DNA of 64,000 nucleotides from an uncultured Rhodoferax sp. (GTDB taxonomy: Bacteria; Pseudomonadota; Gammaproteobacteria; Burkholderiales; Burkholderiaceae_C): NCBI RefSeq assembly GCF_946221635.1, contig NZ_CAMIHB010000001.1:1-64000 (forward strand), in the 5' to 3' direction. A program made the translations under genes and the position numbers. The notes below the pieces were generated by a model, which was not told the DNA's origin, did no database searches, and was given only the letters and a program-made list of their open reading frames with translations. Positions 16,808-25,853 of this stretch are shown in pieces. The number at the start of each line of letters is the position of its first letter. Position 1 is the stretch's first letter.

Positions 16808-17907
16808 TTGAAGAAGGCAATACGGTCGGCGTCGGTGGGGTGGGACGCAAAGGCGATGCCCAGCCAGGAGCCGTCCTCCTCGTCTTCGTCGTCAGAGTTG
16901 GGTGCGGTCTTGGTACCAGCGTCGCCGCCCTGGTTCTCACGCTTGGCGCGCTCTTGGGCCCGGTAGCGGTCCAGGGCCTCGAACATGCGCACCATGTGCA
17001 GGGGCGAAAGCCCGGCATTCTTCAGGACCTGCACGGCGTGGGCATCGGCTTCGCGTTCGGCCTCACGCGAATAGTGGGCCTGGCCCAACAGCGCGGGCAC
17101 CGCAGCCAGCAGGCTGCTGAAATCTCCCAGCACCACGGCCCCCAACGTGCCCAGCACGGCCGCCTGGACCAGCATGCGCACGCCGTGGCGCTGCTGCACA
17201 TGGCCCAGTTCGTGCCCCAGCACGGCGGTGAGCACGCGTGTGTCGCCATCCACCATGCGCACCATCTCGTCGGTCATGATGATGGTGCCGCCCGGCAGGG
17301 CGAGTGCGTTGGGGCCGATCTTGCTCTTGCGGAAGACCAGCTGCCAGGGCGTGCGCAGTTCTGCCGGCTGCTGCGCCATGGCCTGGGCGAAGGCCTGGCG
17401 TACGGCCTCCTGCTGGGCCGGGGGTAACTGGCTCGGTTCCATGATGAGCTGGTCCACGGCCTCCAGCGTTCTTTCGCCAATGGCTTGGTCTACGCTGCTG
17501 GGCGTCGCGGCCACGGCAGCGCGCGCCAGCACGGGTAGGCCCCAGAGCTGCATGGCCACAGCCAGCGCTATCAGCGCCGCTACGCTGCCGCCCACCCAGC
17601 GCCAGCTTTGCTGCATCTTCACCACGAGGGATTCGCCCTGGCCTTGTTCGCGTACCCAGGCGTCCCAAGCCGCACTGTCTTCGCATTGCACGTGGCCACC
17701 GCCGGGCAGGTGGGCCAGGCGCATGCCGTGGCGGGTGCGTTCGGGCCACTGCACGGCGTGGGCCGGCACCTGCAGGGCTATGCCGTCGCCCTGGATGTGC
17801 AACTGGCGCTGCCGGCCCTGGCCCCGCAGTCGCAGGGTGACCGGCTGCGCACGCGCACTGCGGCCGTCGAAGAAACTGGCCGCCAGGGAGGCGGCGTCCG
17901 CCTGCAT
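16792..17907 (-). CDS. M48-family membrane metallopeptidase
   Basis: A 371-residue zinc protease of the inner membrane. An N-terminal beta-rich region of about 95 residues comes first, then one membrane helix (about 105-122). The peptidase domain has HELGH at 232-236 and the third zinc ligand in SREAEREAD. Near the C-terminus is an acidic loop (DDEDEEDG). Likely role is membrane-protein quality control (HtpX/BepA relatives). ATG 17907 is chosen; TTG 17913 is possible. It lies 2 bases after the stop of the DUF898 gene, so translation is probably coupled. The last codons come from a repeat element. Confidence 0.88.
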   Translation of the reverse strand: MQADAASLAASFFDGRSARAQPVTLRLRGQGRQRQLHIQGDGIALQVPAHAVQWPERTRHGMRLAHLPGGGHVQCEDSAAWDAWVREQGQGESLVVKMQQSWRWVGGSVAALIALAVAMQLWGLPVLARAAVAATPSSVDQAIGERTLEAVDQLIMEPSQLPPAQQEAVRQAFAQAMAQQPAELRTPWQLVFRKSKIGPNALALPGGTIIMTDEMVRMVDGDTRVLTAVLGHELGHVQQRHGVRMLVQAAVLGTLGAVVLGDFSSLLAAVPALLGQAHYSREAEREADAHAVQVLKNAGLSPLHMVRMFEALDRYRAQERAKRENQGGDAGTKTAPNSDDEDEEDGSWLGIAFASHPTDADRIAFFKAAAQ

Positions 17908-17909
17908 GC

Positions 17910-19109
17910 TCAAAGACCGACGTCCAGGCCGAAGAAATCGCCCGCGGCATCGCCGGCAGCGTCACCTTCCTGCGGCAGCGCCTGCGCCATCAGCAGTTCG
18001 GGGTTCACGCGCGTCTTGATGCTCACAGCCTCCAGCCGCAAGCGCGTCATGGCAACTGCCGCAAAGGGCCAGTACAGGCCCAGGGTGATGACGATGAAAA
18101 ACCAGTTCTTCACCGTCAGCCAGATCAGCGCGCGCGCGCGTAGCGTGCTGACGAAGCGCAGCTCGCTGTTGCCGGTCTTGGTCCACACCAGGTTTTGCAT
18201 GCGCGCAACCGTGTAGGGCTTGAGGCAGACCAGCACCGCCATCATGCCCACCAGCGCGGGTAGCGCCGCAAAAAGCGCCATGGCCGCACCGGCACCGCGT
18301 GTCCCGAAGGCGTCCAGGCCGGCAGCGGTCCCGATGACCAGGCCGATGGGCAGGCCAATGGCCAGCAGCGCGATGCCCAGGATCTTGAAGTTGAGCCCGT
18401 AGAACGATCCCACCGTGGCACGGAAGTCGGTCTGCAGTTGGCCCAGGCCGTAATTCCGGTGCTGGTACTGCTTGATGTTCCACAGCAGCCAGGGGCCTAC
18501 GGCCAGCGTGCTCAGGCCCACGATGCCGGTGATCACGGCATACCAGATCGGCGGCGTATTGCGATCCGGCACAAACGCCAGCCCGCCCACGAAAAACAGG
18601 CCGGGCACAAACAGCGGCAGCATGGCGCGGTAGGCCCCGCGCAGGTCGCCGTGGAAGCGAAAGCGCAGGCCGCGCCAGCTCGTGTTGGCCAGGCGAAACT
18701 GCATGGACGACTTGAAGAGCGCGGGCCACAGGGCGGCCACGGCGAGGAAGGCGATCAGGCCCGCTACGGGCGAAAACTCGCCGGCGACGGAGTACAGGCC
18801 AAACAAGACGCCGACCAGCATGTAGCCCTTGAACATCTTTTTCGGGTCACCATGGAAGCCCAGAGGCTGGCCGTCGACCAGTGTGTTGCCCATGAAGTAG
18901 CGCAGGCGCCGCACCTTGGCCCAGGCAAAGTAGCTGCCCAAGGTGACCAGCATGAGCAGCAGGTTCACGATCCAGATGCGAAAGTACTCGCTGCCGGAGC
19001 CGGTGAAGCGAATGGCCATCTGGTGGGTGGCGGGGGGAATGTGCACCGTGGTTTCGGGTGCGAGATACGGCTCGGTTGCGCCGGGCGCGGCGGCTTCTGC
19101 AGCGTGCAT
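17910..19109 (-). CDS. DUF898 (YjgN-like) multispanning membrane protein
   Basis: A 399-residue inner-membrane protein with eight or more hydrophobic helices. FTGSGSEYFRIWIVNLLLMLVTLG is the DUF898 signature. An internal repeat (FRIW...LGSYFAWAKVRRLRYF and later WFFIVITLGLYWPFAAV) shows two related halves. ATG 19109 follows AAGGAGG by 9 bases; the upstream start at 19169 is rejected. It is followed at once by an M48 peptidase gene, a pairing often seen for YjgN homologues. Function unknown. Confidence 0.85.
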   Translation of the reverse strand: MHAAEAAAPGATEPYLAPETTVHIPPATHQMAIRFTGSGSEYFRIWIVNLLLMLVTLGSYFAWAKVRRLRYFMGNTLVDGQPLGFHGDPKKMFKGYMLVGVLFGLYSVAGEFSPVAGLIAFLAVAALWPALFKSSMQFRLANTSWRGLRFRFHGDLRGAYRAMLPLFVPGLFFVGGLAFVPDRNTPPIWYAVITGIVGLSTLAVGPWLLWNIKQYQHRNYGLGQLQTDFRATVGSFYGLNFKILGIALLAIGLPIGLVIGTAAGLDAFGTRGAGAAMALFAALPALVGMMAVLVCLKPYTVARMQNLVWTKTGNSELRFVSTLRARALIWLTVKNWFFIVITLGLYWPFAAVAMTRLRLEAVSIKTRVNPELLMAQALPQEGDAAGDAAGDFFGLDVGL

Positions 19110-19213
19110 GCGGGGTGTCCTCCTTGAAAATGGTGGGGCCTGGGGCCCTCTGGTTGTCGGCGCCATCATATAGCGCCCGTGCCGGTCCGCTGCCGGCGTG
19201 CGGTCCGGCGGCC

Positions 19214-20125
19214 TCAGGGCCGTGTTTTCAACTCCGTTTCCAGGGTGTCCCAGAGTTCGCGCTCGGTCAGCGGAGTTTCCGGCGGCAGGTAGGGGTTGTT
19301 CAGGTTAAAGACGCGGCGTCCGGCCAGGTTCAGATCGCCGAGGATGAATTTCTTGAAGGCCTGGTAGCGCCGCTCGAACTTGCCGTTCTTGATCAACATG
19401 CGCAGGCCTTCTTCGGTGCGACGGGCCAGGTGTTCCCCCTCCGGGGTGGGCGGAAAAAAGAAGTAGCGTGGCAGCGGGTAGTAGAGTAGCAGCCGGTTTT
19501 CGATGGCCAGATCGGGGTAGGTCCTGCTGCCGGCGGTGTATTCCTGGCCGATCTCATTGACACCCCGCGAGAGCAGGTCGAAGCGGTTGGCTTCCAGCAT
19601 GGGCAGCAGCGCCTCGTAGGTGGGGCTGGTCACCACATTGAAGCCCTGGGCCCGCAGGATGTCGGTGTCTACCCATACCGCCCCCTGACCAATGCTGAAT
19701 GCCTGCAACTGCGCCAGGGTGCGCACGGTGTTCAGCCGCGCCTGGGTACCCGCCTTGATGAGGAAGAGCCGGTAGCCCGTCAGGCCCTTGTCCAGCGGAA
19801 TGCGGACGGGGCGCAGGGCCTGCTCGCGGTGGACGCTGGTGGTGCGCGTCATCACGCTGATCTCGGAGGAGGCAGCCAGCAGCAGCTCGGCCCGCCCCGC
19901 GTTCATGACCTTGGGACTGGGCTGCAGCACATAGGGCCCCCACCGGGGTGTGGTTTCATCCAGCGCGGCCTGCATCAGTTCCCAGTAGTACCCCATGCGC
20001 ACGTCGGCGCCGCTTTCGGGGGGCGGGTAGATGTAGCGCATGGCGGGCGCCTGCGCCCACAGGGGCGCTGCCAGCCCGAGACTGGCCAGCAGACTGACTA
20101 GCAGGATTCGCAACGACTGGATCAT
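19214..20125 (-). CDS. Orphan periplasmic solute-binding-like protein
   Basis: A 303-residue protein with a signal peptide (cleavage after PLWA) and a type-2 periplasmic binding fold. It has no permease or ATPase nearby. It shares with the protein at 47161-48039 the run RIPLDKGLTGYR, the DTDIL block, LLLYYPL and the C-terminal LPPETPL, so the two are paralogues. Such orphan proteins are common in Comamonadaceae and may feed shared transporters or act as sensors. Ligand unknown. Confidence 0.8.
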   Translation of the reverse strand: MIQSLRILLVSLLASLGLAAPLWAQAPAMRYIYPPPESGADVRMGYYWELMQAALDETTPRWGPYVLQPSPKVMNAGRAELLLAASSEISVMTRTTSVHREQALRPVRIPLDKGLTGYRLFLIKAGTQARLNTVRTLAQLQAFSIGQGAVWVDTDILRAQGFNVVTSPTYEALLPMLEANRFDLLSRGVNEIGQEYTAGSRTYPDLAIENRLLLYYPLPRYFFFPPTPEGEHLARRTEEGLRMLIKNGKFERRYQAFKKFILGDLNLAGRRVFNLNNPYLPPETPLTERELWDTLETELKTRP

Positions 20126-20179
20126 GGGGGCTTCACGCGTGCCTTTGGACCCAGTGTAGTCCTCCCATGTGACAGTTGC

Positions 20180-21370
20180 CTACCGGGAATACGCCTTACG
20201 CGAGCCGTCTTCGAAGAGTTCGTCGTCGGCAGTCTGCTTGCCGTTCTCGTCCCAGCTGCGCAGGCGCTTCACGTTGCCCTTGTCGTCAAAGGTCTCCTCC
20301 TGGGAGAGCTTGCCGTTTTCGTAATAGCTCCTGTGCACGCCCAGACCGCGCTCCTGGCCGTAGCGACCGTCCATGGCAAAGCGGCCTTCGGCTACGAGGA
20401 TGCCTTTGTCGTTGAAGTGTTGGCGCTCCACCTGCTCGGTCTCGCCCACCAGGGTGTAGCGTTCCTTGCTTTGGGGCTGGCCGTTGAGGAAGAAGCGTGC
20501 CTCGCTGAGCAGTCGGTTGCGCTTGCGTCCGTTGACCTCGCTCACGCCGTACAGGCGCTCGCGCACCAACTGGCCGCTGGCGTGGTATTCCGATTCACGC
20601 TGCAGCACCGCGGGCTTTTCGGCTTCGTTCCACACCTTTTCGCGGCGCTTGCTGCCGTCGTCGCCATAGAAGCGCTCGGTGCGCTGGTTGCCCTGGCGTT
20701 CCATCTCTTCCTGCGGCTTGCCGTTGTCCATGAGCAGCGCGTATTTCTGCACCACGCCGGCCAGCAGTGTCTGCGTCGCGCGCTGCTTGCCGTTGCTGCC
20801 GTAGGTGGCAACGATGCTGGGGCTGCCGCCAAAGCCGCAGAGGGCGGCGTCGTTCACATGCGGGGCCAGCAGGGGCTTGGGGCCGCAACGCAGGCTGGCG
20901 AGTTGCTTGCCCTGGGTGAACTGGGCGCTGGCGCCTTCGCGCTCGTTGTCGGCCAGCCATTCCACGGCCTTGGGGCTGCCGTCTTCATACCAGCTGCGGC
21001 GCAGGCCGCGCGCATTGCCTTTCACATTGGTGAACTCCAGCACCAACTGGCCGTTCTGCGCCCATTCGCGCTCCAGCCCTTCGTGCGGGCCGTTGGCGGT
21101 GATGGTGAACTCCTTGACCAGCTTGCCATTGCGGAAATAGCGGGAGAGGCCGACGGAGTCGCCATTGCGCAGCTCGTATTCGCGCTCGATCTGGCCCGAG
21201 TCGCGGTCCTTGCAACGCACCATGCCGTTCTTGCCGGCGGTCTCATTGCCGTTGTTGGTGTTGATGGACTTACCGTCGAGTTCGCAGTCCTGTACAGCCA
21301 GCGCACCGGTGGCGGCCACCAGCAGGGCGGTGCCCAGGGCCAGGCGCAGGGGAGTTGGGTAGTGATGCAT
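20180..21370 (-). CDS. MORN-type repeat periplasmic protein
   Basis: A 396-residue protein with a signal peptide (LALGTALLVAATGALA). Many short repeats follow, of the kind YYENGKLSQEETFDDKGN, as in YwqK/MORN_2 proteins. These form a beta-sheet surface, usually for protein-protein contact. ATG 21370 gives a clean signal peptide; the longer frame upstream reads over the divergent gene. It is divergent from mtfA, with 95 bases between starts. Function unknown. Confidence 0.8.
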   Translation of the reverse strand: MHHYPTPLRLALGTALLVAATGALAVQDCELDGKSINTNNGNETAGKNGMVRCKDRDSGQIEREYELRNGDSVGLSRYFRNGKLVKEFTITANGPHEGLEREWAQNGQLVLEFTNVKGNARGLRRSWYEDGSPKAVEWLADNEREGASAQFTQGKQLASLRCGPKPLLAPHVNDAALCGFGGSPSIVATYGSNGKQRATQTLLAGVVQKYALLMDNGKPQEEMERQGNQRTERFYGDDGSKRREKVWNEAEKPAVLQRESEYHASGQLVRERLYGVSEVNGRKRNRLLSEARFFLNGQPQSKERYTLVGETEQVERQHFNDKGILVAEGRFAMDGRYGQERGLGVHRSYYENGKLSQEETFDDKGNVKRLRSWDENGKQTADDELFEDGSRKAYSR

Positions 21371-21465
21371 GGAAAGTGACTGTAGCGCAGCTTGAAATGC
21401 GGGCGCCGGCCTCCAGCTACAGTGCACATCAACGCATTCGGAACCACCCTGTCGATAGGAGCCCT

Positions 21466-22299
21466 GTGGCCTTTGTAGTGTTTTGCCTGGCCGCAGCCGG
21501 GCTCCTGGCGTGGCTGCTGGGCTATCCATGGTGGCAGCGCCGCCAGCGCCGCCGCATGCAGGGCCAGCCCTTTCCGCAGCGCTGGCGCACGGTGCTGCGC
21601 CGCCGCGTGCCGCTGCTGGCGCGCCTGCCGGCGGACCTGCAGATGCAACTCAAGCAGCACATCCAGGTCTTCATGGCCGAGAAAACCTTTATCGGCTGCG
21701 CCGGCCTGCAGGTGACCGAGGAAATGCGCCTGGTGGTGGCCGCCCAGGCCTGCCTGCTGCTGCTCAACCGGCCGGACGCGGCGGACTATTTTCCCAAGGT
21801 GCGCGAAATCCTCCTGTACCCCGGTGCCTTTGTGGTGCAGCGCAGCCGCATTGATGCGGCCGGGGTGCAGCAGGAGCAGCGCCAGGCCCTGGCCGGCGAA
21901 TCCTGGTCGCAGGGGCAGCTCATCCTCTCCTGGCAGGACGTGCTGGAAGGCGCGGCCATACCCGACGATGGGCAGAACGTGGTGCTGCACGAGTTTGCCC
22001 ACCAGCTGGACCAGGAGCAGGGCCAGGCGCGCGGCGCGCCGCTGCCCGTGCGCGGCGACATGCGCTACAACGCCCAGCGCTGGCAGCAGGTGTTTGAAGA
22101 CGCCTACGAGCGCCTGCGCCAGCAGGTCTTCATGGGCGAGCAGGGCCTGCTCAACCCTTATGGGGCGCAGGACCCGGCCGAGTTCTTTGCAGTGACGGTG
22201 GAGGTCTTCTTCGAGCAGGGCGCAGCGCTGGCGGCCGAGTACCCGGCGGTCTACGCCGAGCTGCAGGGCTTTTTCCGCGTCGATCCTGCCAGCTGGTAG
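21466..22299 (+). CDS. mtfA: Zinc peptidase MtfA
   Basis: A 277-residue metallopeptidase that in E. coli binds the repressor Mlc and so affects glucose uptake. HEFAHQLD (from residue 175) is the zinc motif, with the third ligand in DPAEFFAVTVEVFFE. An N-terminal hydrophobic helix (residues 4-19) could anchor it. GTG 21466 is chosen because TAGGAG lies 6 bases before it and the longer ORF would run into the divergent promoter. The next gene starts 36 bases later. Confidence 0.9.
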   Translation: MAFVVFCLAAAGLLAWLLGYPWWQRRQRRRMQGQPFPQRWRTVLRRRVPLLARLPADLQMQLKQHIQVFMAEKTFIGCAGLQVTEEMRLVVAAQACLLLLNRPDAADYFPKVREILLYPGAFVVQRSRIDAAGVQQEQRQALAGESWSQGQLILSWQDVLEGAAIPDDGQNVVLHEFAHQLDQEQGQARGAPLPVRGDMRYNAQRWQQVFEDAYERLRQQVFMGEQGLLNPYGAQDPAEFFAVTVEVFFEQGAALAAEYPAVYAELQGFFRVDPASW

Positions 22300-22335
22300 C
22301 GGCCGGCCCTGAGGGCACGGCACAATGTTTGCTCC

Positions 22336-22956
22336 ATGCCCGAGATGATCACCTCCCCAGCTCCCGACAGCCACACCCTGTTCGAAGACGCCCAGGCCAT
22401 TTTCACGGGCACCCTGTTCGTGAGCCTGGCGCTCATCCTGTTCGGCCAGGTGGGCCTGCTCACGGGCGGCACGGCCGGCATGGCCTTTGTGCTGCACTAC
22501 GCCACCGGCATCAGCCTGGGCAAGCTGTTCTTCCTCATCAACCTGCCGTTCTACTGGTTCGCCTGGCGCCGCATGGGGCGCGAATTCACGCTCAAGACCT
22601 TTGTCGCCATTACCTTCCTCTCCGCCATGGCCGAGTGGTCGCCCAAGCTCTTTGCCATAGAACGCCTGCACCCGGCCTATGCGGCGGTGCTGGGCGGCTT
22701 GCTGCTGGGGTCGGGTTGCCTGTTCCTGGCGCGGCACCGCGCCAGCCTGGGCGGGGCCACCATCATTTCGCTCTACCTGCAGCAGGCGCGCGGTTGGCGG
22801 GCGGGGTGGGTGCAGATGGGCATGGATTGCTGCATCGTGCTGCTGTCGCTCACCGTCGTGGATCCGGTGCGGGTGGCGTATTCGGTGTTGGCGGCGGTGG
22901 TGATGAGTTTGTTCATTGCGGTGAATCATCGGCCGGGGCGGTACGCTGTCCTTTGA
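22336..22956 (+). CDS. YitT-family membrane protein
   Basis: A 206-residue integral membrane protein with five or six helices. GLLTGGTAGMAFVLHYATG and NLPFYWFAWRRMG are the YitT family signatures. Function in this family is unsettled. It lies downstream of mtfA in the same direction. A giant palindromic repeat follows, which may terminate its transcript. Confidence 0.88.
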   Translation: MPEMITSPAPDSHTLFEDAQAIFTGTLFVSLALILFGQVGLLTGGTAGMAFVLHYATGISLGKLFFLINLPFYWFAWRRMGREFTLKTFVAITFLSAMAEWSPKLFAIERLHPAYAAVLGGLLLGSGCLFLARHRASLGGATIISLYLQQARGWRAGWVQMGMDCCIVLLSLTVVDPVRVAYSVLAAVVMSLFIAVNHRPGRYAVL

Positions 22957-22982
22957 CGTTTTCTGTTTTCGTTGCTTCTTTT

Positions 22983-23362
22983 CCCCCCCTATCCCCCCAG
23001 CCCCCTTTCGCCCCCGCCGGGGCGAAAGGGGGAGCCCTATTTGGCTTCTTAGCGCCGGATACGGGTTACACGCGGTAGGCCACCGCTGCTACGTCGCACC
23101 ACGGCCCGCTCTGACGGTTGTGGATACCTCGGGTGTACTGGTGTGCCAACGCTGGCGGCTTTGCCCGCCAGTGGTTCCGCGCCTGTTTCTGTGCGTTCGC
23201 CACAACCGTAGGCGCTGGCCATGGCGTACCCGCGCGGTGGCAGCCTCACGCACTTAGCCCGTATCCGGCGCGAAGAAACAAGATATGGCTGTTTAAGGCT
23301 CCCCTCGCCGACGGGGCGAGGGGCTGGGGGGAGTGGGTGTCCAAAAAGAGTGGGTGTCCAAA
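22983..23362. repeat. Giant imperfect palindrome, copy 1
   Basis: About 380 bp between the convergent YitT and M19 genes. The outer arms begin CCCCCCAGCCCC and end GGGGCTGGGGGG. Inside, AGCGCCGGATACGGGTT pairs with ACCCGTATCCGGCGC-like sequence, GACGGTTGTGG with CCACAACCGTA, and at the centre (about 23160) CTGGCGG pairs with CCGCCAG. Each outer arm is itself a hairpin (CCCCTTTCGCCCC/GGGGCGAAAGGGG and CCCCTCGCC/GGGGCGAGGGG). No gene is supported inside. A second copy is at 61290. Confidence 0.85.
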
Positions 23363-23379
23363 AAGCGAGGTCTCCCCCG

Positions 23380-24531
23380 TCAGACAGCAGGTAGTTGCGC
23401 CTTCAACAGCCGCAACACATTGCCCCCCATGATGGCAGCCACATCCGCCTCCGAGAACCCCGCCTCCAGCAGCCCCTCGGTAATCCGTACCAGCCCGGTC
23501 GCGTCAAAGGCCGTCCTGGTCGCCCCATCAAAGTCCGAGCCCAGCGCTACGTGCTGCACGCCCACCAGCTTGGCTGTGTAGCGGATCGCCTTGACGATGG
23601 AGGCCGTGTCCAGCCCGCAGACCGCGCCTTCAAAGTAGCCAATACCCATCACGCCACCGGTGGCTGCAATCGCCTTGATATGGCGGTCGCTCAGGTTGCG
23701 CGGGCCGGGGCAAGTGCCCTGCACACCGGTGTGCGAGACCAGCAGGGGCTTGCGGGTCATGGTCAGCACATCGTCGATCACCTTGGGCGAAGCGTGGGCC
23801 AGGTCGACCAGCACGCTTTTCTCCTGCAGCCGCGCCACTACCTGTTTGCCCAGGGGCGTGAGGCCGCCTTTCTCCAGGCCGTGCGCCGAGCCGCCGATTT
23901 CGTTGTCGAAGAAATGCGTCAGGCCCATGATGCGAAAGCCCGCGTCATACAGCGCGTCCACGTTCTCCAGCTTGCCCTCCAGCGGGTGCAGGCCTTCGGT
24001 GGCCAGCAGGGCCAGCAGCGTGCCCGGGCCCGCCGGGCTGGCGAGGTCGGCCTGGCTGCGCACGATGCGCATGGCGCCGCCGCTCCCGGCCGCGGCCCTG
24101 TGCAGCTTCTCGCTCTGGTAGAGAGCGCGGGCCAGCAGGCTGTTCCAGGTAGCGCGCGGCCAGCGCTGGGCCATGACCAGCATGGTGATGCTGTCGCTGT
24201 CGGCGCCATTGCGCTCGAAGTTCAGGCCCTTGGGCGATTTGGTGACGGTGCTGAAAACCTGCAGGCTGACCTTGCCTTCCTGCAGGCGGGGCAGGTCGCT
24301 GTGGCCGTAGTCGTAGCGCTGCAGCAGGTCGCGCGACCAGAGCAGCGCGTCGTCGTGCAGGTCGGCCACGAAGAGCGTGTTGTGCAGCGCCGTGGCGCGC
24401 GCATTGGCACCGTGCGGCGCGGCCAGGGCCACGCCGTTGATGCGCTGGTCCACGATGCGGGGCAGGGTGAAAAACACGCCCGCGCCTACGATGGACAGCA
24501 GGGCCACGCCGATGGCGATGTTGCGTTTCAT
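23380..24531 (-). CDS. Membrane dipeptidase, peptidase family M19
   Basis: A 383-residue zinc dipeptidase related to renal dipeptidase, acting on dipeptides including D-amino acid forms. An N-terminal hydrophobic segment (residues 5-24) would anchor or export it. ADLHDDAL gives the first zinc ligands, followed by ATEGLH (bridging Glu), VDLAHAS and VSHTG (His ligands), and GSDFDG. ATG 24531 follows GGAG by 7 bases. A repeat element separates it from the upstream DsbG-like gene. Confidence 0.93.
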   Translation of the reverse strand: MKRNIAIGVALLSIVGAGVFFTLPRIVDQRINGVALAAPHGANARATALHNTLFVADLHDDALLWSRDLLQRYDYGHSDLPRLQEGKVSLQVFSTVTKSPKGLNFERNGADSDSITMLVMAQRWPRATWNSLLARALYQSEKLHRAAAGSGGAMRIVRSQADLASPAGPGTLLALLATEGLHPLEGKLENVDALYDAGFRIMGLTHFFDNEIGGSAHGLEKGGLTPLGKQVVARLQEKSVLVDLAHASPKVIDDVLTMTRKPLLVSHTGVQGTCPGPRNLSDRHIKAIAATGGVMGIGYFEGAVCGLDTASIVKAIRYTAKLVGVQHVALGSDFDGATRTAFDATGLVRITEGLLEAGFSEADVAAIMGGNVLRLLKAQLPAV

Positions 24532-24562
24532 GGTGTCTCCGGTGTTGTTCTTGCAAACAAAA

Positions 24563-24616
24563 GGGGCCTCAGCCCCCGTGGATTATGCGCAAGCAGCTAG
24601 CAAATCCATAGCAAAC
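24563..24616 (+). repeat. Two-hairpin repeat, copy 4
   Basis: GGGGCCTCAGCCCC stem, ATTATGCGCAAGCA, then GCTAG...ATAGC and the conserved CAAAC end. It lies in the 102 bp gap between the DsbG-like and M19 genes. Confidence 0.85.
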
Positions 24617-24633
24617 CGGCGACACCCCGCATC

Positions 24634-25257
24634 TCAGACGCCCAGCAGTTCGGCCAGGGCGGCGGTTTCCATGGCGCCGGCGTGGGTCACCACATTGCCG
24701 GTTTTGATGTTCTTGGCCACGATGAAGGGCACGGATTCGACCTTGAGGCTGTTGAACAGCTCGGTGTTGGCCTTGATGGCGGCTTCCAGCTCGGGCGGGG
24801 TGCCGCCGGTGATGGGCGCGCCGCCGGTGCCGGCCAGCAGGGAGGCCTCGTGTGCCGCCATGAATTCGGCAGGGTTGGCTGCGCCCAGGATGGCAGCGCC
24901 TTGGGGCGCGCTCTTGCCGTTGATGAAGGACACCGGCATCCAGATGAACTTGGCCTTGTTGAGCAAGGGCTGGGAAGTGCCCCACAAGTGGCCGCAGTGC
25001 GGGCATTGCGGGTCGAAGAGCACGAACACCGGATTGGCGCTCATCAGCGCGCCCACGGTGAAGCCCTTGCCCGTGGTGGCGACCTTCTCATAAACCTGGG
25101 CGGGCGGCAGGCTGCTATCGGCGGTGGCCGCTTTGGCAGCGGGCTCATCGGACTTGGAGCAGGCGGCCAGTCCGCCCGCCACGGCAAGCGCCAGGGGCAG
25201 GCCCAGCAGGTGCAGACGTTGGCGTTGGACGGGGCGGGAGGAGGAGGCTGGGTGCAT
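24634..25257 (-). CDS. DsbG/DsbC-like thioredoxin-fold lipoprotein
   Basis: A 207-residue protein. A lipobox LAAC with Cys33 predicts a membrane-attached periplasmic lipoprotein. The thioredoxin fold has CPHC at 85-88, the cis-proline region VESVPFIV, and the DsbG-like EFMAAHEASLL. It probably acts as a thiol:disulfide oxidoreductase or isomerase. It is shorter than E. coli DsbG (248) and lacks most of the dimerisation domain, so an oxidase or reductase role is possible. ATG 25257 is set by the signal sequence. Confidence 0.85.
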   Translation of the reverse strand: MHPASSSRPVQRQRLHLLGLPLALAVAGGLAACSKSDEPAAKAATADSSLPPAQVYEKVATTGKGFTVGALMSANPVFVLFDPQCPHCGHLWGTSQPLLNKAKFIWMPVSFINGKSAPQGAAILGAANPAEFMAAHEASLLAGTGGAPITGGTPPELEAAIKANTELFNSLKVESVPFIVAKNIKTGNVVTHAGAMETAALAELLGV

Positions 25258-25370
25258 GGCGTTTTGGCAAAAAGTGGAACGAATGCCCGGTGTTCGGGCA
25301 CAGCAGGGGTGGAGTGTGCCAGCCGCCAAAAGGTTCCCGGTTTGGTCATTTCGTGGGCACCCTTGGCAAA

Positions 25371-25440
25371 GCCCCTGTTTTCGTGGGCTTTGCCGCTTGT
25401 GAACATAGTTATCCACAAAGTCACGCACAGTTTTGAGGGG
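25371..25440 (+). repeat. DnaA-box element, copy a
   Basis: GGCTTTGCCGCTTGTGAACA, then TTATCCACAAAG, then CACAG and a T-run. It is aligned with the copy at 30046-30150. Confidence 0.65.
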
Positions 25441-25564
25441 CAACTTTCTGAGGTTTTGGCGTGAATTTCCGGGTTTACACCAATTGCCCAATGTGCCTAA
25501 CACAGATTTCTCTCCATTGAGGAAAACCATGCTCTCCCCAGCGAACAAGCCCGTTTTTGCCTAA

Positions 25565-25645
25565 AAAAAGGGCAATCTGTGCCAAGCCTTTGCTGGTGCG
25601 GCTTGTGACGCTTATGCCATGCTTTATCCACAAGCTTGTCAGCCC
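25565..25645 (+). repeat. DnaA-box element, copy b
   Basis: GCCTAAAAAAAGGGC, then GCGGCTTGTGACGCTTATG, then TTATCCACAAGC. It has the same order of blocks as the copy at 30046. Confidence 0.6.
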
Positions 25646-25853
25646 GAAATCTGGGTAAATTTTTTTGCTGCGGCCGTGCTTCATGGCCCCGCAAGGGGCG
25701 CCGTGGCGATGCGAGTCACTATCATTTATGAAGTGCCGGGGGATGATTCATCGTATGAATGCAGCGGGCTCGCGGCTGGCGCATTGCGCGCCTGCACGCC
25801 ATCTGCCATAGTGTGTCGGGTCAGGGATACACAACAAGGGTCGGGCACACCGC

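Larger units (their letters stand above)
25258..25853. other. 596 bp gene-free region with two DnaA boxes
   Basis: No convincing gene. It holds two related elements with a perfect DnaA box TTATCCACA (25409-25417 and 25624-25632, same orientation), AT-rich runs (AATTTTTTTG near 25660), and a hairpin GGCAAAGCCC...GGGCTTTGCC (about 25364-25394). No dnaA, dnaN, parA or other replication gene is nearby. The region presumably also contains the promoter for the diguanylate cyclase at 25854. Confidence 0.6.

Noticed and set aside
21022..22929. A 635-codon frame on the minus strand
   Set aside because: It overlaps three supported genes (MORN protein, mtfA, YitT) and its translation is low-complexity, so it is a shadow of GC-rich coding DNA.
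22957..23379. Genes within the giant palindromes
   Set aside because: Short open frames there follow from inverted-repeat sequence, and differ between the two copies with no shared protein.
25258..25853. A chromosome replication origin
   Set aside because: Only two DnaA boxes are present, within repeated elements, and no dnaA, dnaN, gidA or parAB lies nearby.
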